Position numbers and translations under genes: made by a program. From NCBI GenBank assembly GCA_003561715.1, contig PWVU01000030.1:1-13962 (forward strand): a stretch of DNA of 13,962 nucleotides, given 5' to 3'. Under the pieces are notes generated by a model, which searched no databases, was not told the DNA's origin, and saw nothing but the letters and a program-made list of their open reading frames with translations. Of the stretch, positions 12,272 to 13,962 are shown in pieces. The first letter of the stretch is position 1; every line of letters begins with the position of its first letter. This DNA is from Candidatus Kaiserbacteria bacterium (GTDB taxonomy: Bacteria; Patescibacteriota; Minisyncoccia; Phycocordibacterales; UBA12088).

Positions 12272-13962
12272 TTACCCGCTCAGTCCTTTGCGCGATGCAA
12301 AGTCCGGATCGACGCGCTTAATAGACAGATTGACCCTCTGCTTATCGTCGATCTCTTTGATCACGACCTTCACTTTTTCCCCTACTGCAAGCACGTCTGC
12401 GACCTTCTCGATACGGAACGGCGCGATCTCGGAAACATGTACAAGACCCTCCGTGTTCTTGCCGATCTTTACGAACGCACCAAAATCCATCAGTCGTGTC
12501 ACTTCGCCGGCGAATTCTTCTCCTGCCACATACTCGTGCGTCAACTCCTCGATCATTTTCGCAGCAAGGTCGGCAGTACCGTCGCGTCCGGTAATAAAGA
12601 CGATACCGGAGTCTTCGATAGTGATATCATCGACTCCTGTCTCATCCTTGATGCCGTTGATGGTCTTACCGCCGGGACCGATTACCAATCCGATCTGATC
12701 TTGCTTGATCTGCATCACGCGTATCTTCGGCGCAAGCGGTGAGATGTCGGGGCGTGGCGCGGGAATCGCCGCAGTGATTGTTTCGAGAATATGAAGTCGC
12801 GCTTTCTTAGCGTCTACAAACGCCTCACGCAATACGTCAATTGAAATACCCTCAACCTTCACATCCATCTGCACGCCGGTCACACCCTCGCTCGTGCCTG
12901 CTACCTTGAAGTCCATATCGCCGTGATGATCTTCCGGTCCTTGGATATCGGTAAGGATCTTGTAGCTTCCCTTCCAATCCATCAGCCCCATTGCAATGCC
13001 CGCGACCGGTCGTGTAATAGGTACGCCGCCATCCATGAGCGCGAGTGTCGAGGCGCACACGCTTGCCATCGAGGTCGAGCCGTTGCTTGCCAAGCATTCC
13101 GAAACAAGTCGTATCGTGTACGGAAATTCCGCAACCGGTGGAATCACTGCTTCGAGCGATTTCTCCGCAAGCGCACCGTGTCCGATCATGCGACGATTGA
13201 ATCCGCCCACGCGTCCTGTCTCTCCCGGCGCAAACGGCGGGAAGTTGTAGTGATGCATAAAGCGCTTTTTGCTCTCCTGATTCTCTATGCTGTCGATGAT
13301 CTGCGAATCCTCAGGTCCGCCGAGGGTGAGCGCCGCAAACACATGCGTGCCACCCCGATAGAAGAGACCGGAGCCGTGTGTCATCGGTGCGAACTCCACC
13401 CCCGCTTGCGCAAAGAGGGGACGTACTTCATCGAACGGGCGTCCGTCCGCCCGCGCGCCATCCTCGACCGCCGCGCGATGGATCTCCTCGTCGACCATAT
13501 GCTCATAGTAATCCTCAGCATCTCCCACATTCATATCGGGTGCACGCTCGGCAACAGTCGCAATCCATTCGTCCTTAAGTGCGTTGATACTCGCTTTTCC
13601 TGCATTGCCCGAGATGACCGCGCTGTTGAGTTTGCCGGCAACCGTTTCCGCAAAGAGCGCCTTGACCGCCTCCGGAATGCTGGTGGTCGCCACTGCACGT
13701 TTCGTCTTGCCGATCTCGCTGACGATCTGCTTTTGCCACGCTTGGATCTTCTCGATCTCGATGGATGCTTGCGCAAGTGCCGCAGTCAGCTCCTCTTCGC
13801 TCGCCTCGCGCGCGCCCACTTCGATCATATTGATCAATTCGTCTTTACCGCATGCAAGTACATCGTAGTGATAGAACTCGTGTTCGCGATCGGCGTAGGT
13901 CGGATTGATGATGGTCGCCGTGTCGCCGTTGCCGCCGCCGTTCTTTTTACCAATGCGAATTG
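12272..13962 (-). CDS. pnp: polyribonucleotide nucleotidyltransferase (PNPase), 5' end outside the window
   Basis: The frame is open to the window edge and shows about 562 C-terminal residues of a protein usually near 700. In order: the end of the first RNase PH domain (INPTYADRE, then MIEVGA), the helical linker, the second RNase PH domain, a KH domain (GLVIGPGGKTINGI) and an S1 domain (GEVTRLMDFGAFVKI, then GLVHVSEI). The catalytic second PH domain keeps the phosphate-binding NGSTSMAS and both Asp residues of EDHHGDMDFKVAG. Family-typical RGETQ reads RGGTH. PNPase degrades RNA 3' to 5' using phosphate, releasing nucleoside diphosphates, and takes part in mRNA turnover. An apparent TTG start at 13837 is internal and not the real one. 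A strong hairpin lies downstream. Confidence 0.97.
   Translation of the reverse strand, partial: IRIGKKNGGGNGDTATIINPTYADREHEFYHYDVLACGKDELINMIEVGAREASEEELTAALAQASIEIEKIQAWQKQIVSEIGKTKRAVATTSIPEAVKALFAETVAGKLNSAVISGNAGKASINALKDEWIATVAERAPDMNVGDAEDYYEHMVDEEIHRAAVEDGARADGRPFDEVRPLFAQAGVEFAPMTHGSGLFYRGGTHVFAALTLGGPEDSQIIDSIENQESKKRFMHHYNFPPFAPGETGRVGGFNRRMIGHGALAEKSLEAVIPPVAEFPYTIRLVSECLASNGSTSMASVCASTLALMDGGVPITRPVAGIAMGLMDWKGSYKILTDIQGPEDHHGDMDFKVAGTSEGVTGVQMDVKVEGISIDVLREAFVDAKKARLHILETITAAIPAPRPDISPLAPKIRVMQIKQDQIGLVIGPGGKTINGIKDETGVDDITIEDSGIVFITGRDGTADLAAKMIEELTHEYVAGEEFAGEVTRLMDFGAFVKIGKNTEGLVHVSEIAPFRIEKVADVLAVGEKVKVVIKEIDDKQRVNLSIKRVDPDFASRKGLSG

Noticed and set aside
13837..13837. TTG at 13837 as the start of pnp
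   Set aside because: The frame continues upstream to the window edge with recognisable PNPase sequence (RIGKK, INPTYADRE), so the start lies outside.

Overview
The window looks like a chromosomal segment of a Candidate Phyla Radiation (Patescibacteria) bacterium, probably a Parcubacteria-type lineage of moderate to slightly high GC. This is an inference. It rests on the gene style: compact, mostly single-gene or two-gene units; a DksA/TraR-like protein with a degenerate zinc finger; a very long Pro/Gln-rich single-pass membrane protein; several start codons with no Shine-Dalgarno sequence but a -10-like box 6-9 nt upstream. TGA is used as a stop, which argues against the code-25 lineages Gracilibacteria and Absconditabacteria. 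No rRNA, tRNA, CRISPR array or phage module was found. No intergenic stretch exceeds 300 bases.

Left part (1-2700): a leftward two-gene unit encodes an exported, cysteine-rich M15-like metallopeptidase candidate followed by a four-helix membrane protein. A rightward pair encodes a CMP/dCMP-type nucleoside deaminase and a DedA-like membrane protein.

Centre (2700-4880): a strong promoter and a structured leader precede the first 36 codons of an ABC ATPase (probably ABC-F). That gene is cut inside its Walker A motif by a complete IS4-family insertion sequence of about 1.36 kb. The other side of the IS is not the rest of the ABC gene but a different, N-terminally truncated and apparently frameshifted gene for an exported protein. 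No target-site duplication is visible. This points to an IS-mediated deletion or recombination, or to an assembly join across an IS copy.

Right part (4874-13962): mostly leftward housekeeping-type genes. They are a SpoU/TrmH 2'-O-methyltransferase, a small rightward gene of unknown function, a GNAT acetyltransferase, an S51 (PepE-like) peptidase, a YifB/ComM AAA+ ATPase, the DksA/TraR-like protein, the 901-residue Pro-rich membrane protein, and polyribonucleotide nucleotidyltransferase, whose 5' end lies outside the window. Hairpins separate many of these genes, notably a 55-nt bulged hairpin between yifB and the DksA-like gene. I see no clear new multi-gene system. The points most worth a second look are the discordant IS junction, the repeated leaderless-promoter geometry, the giant disordered membrane protein and the structured intergenic elements.
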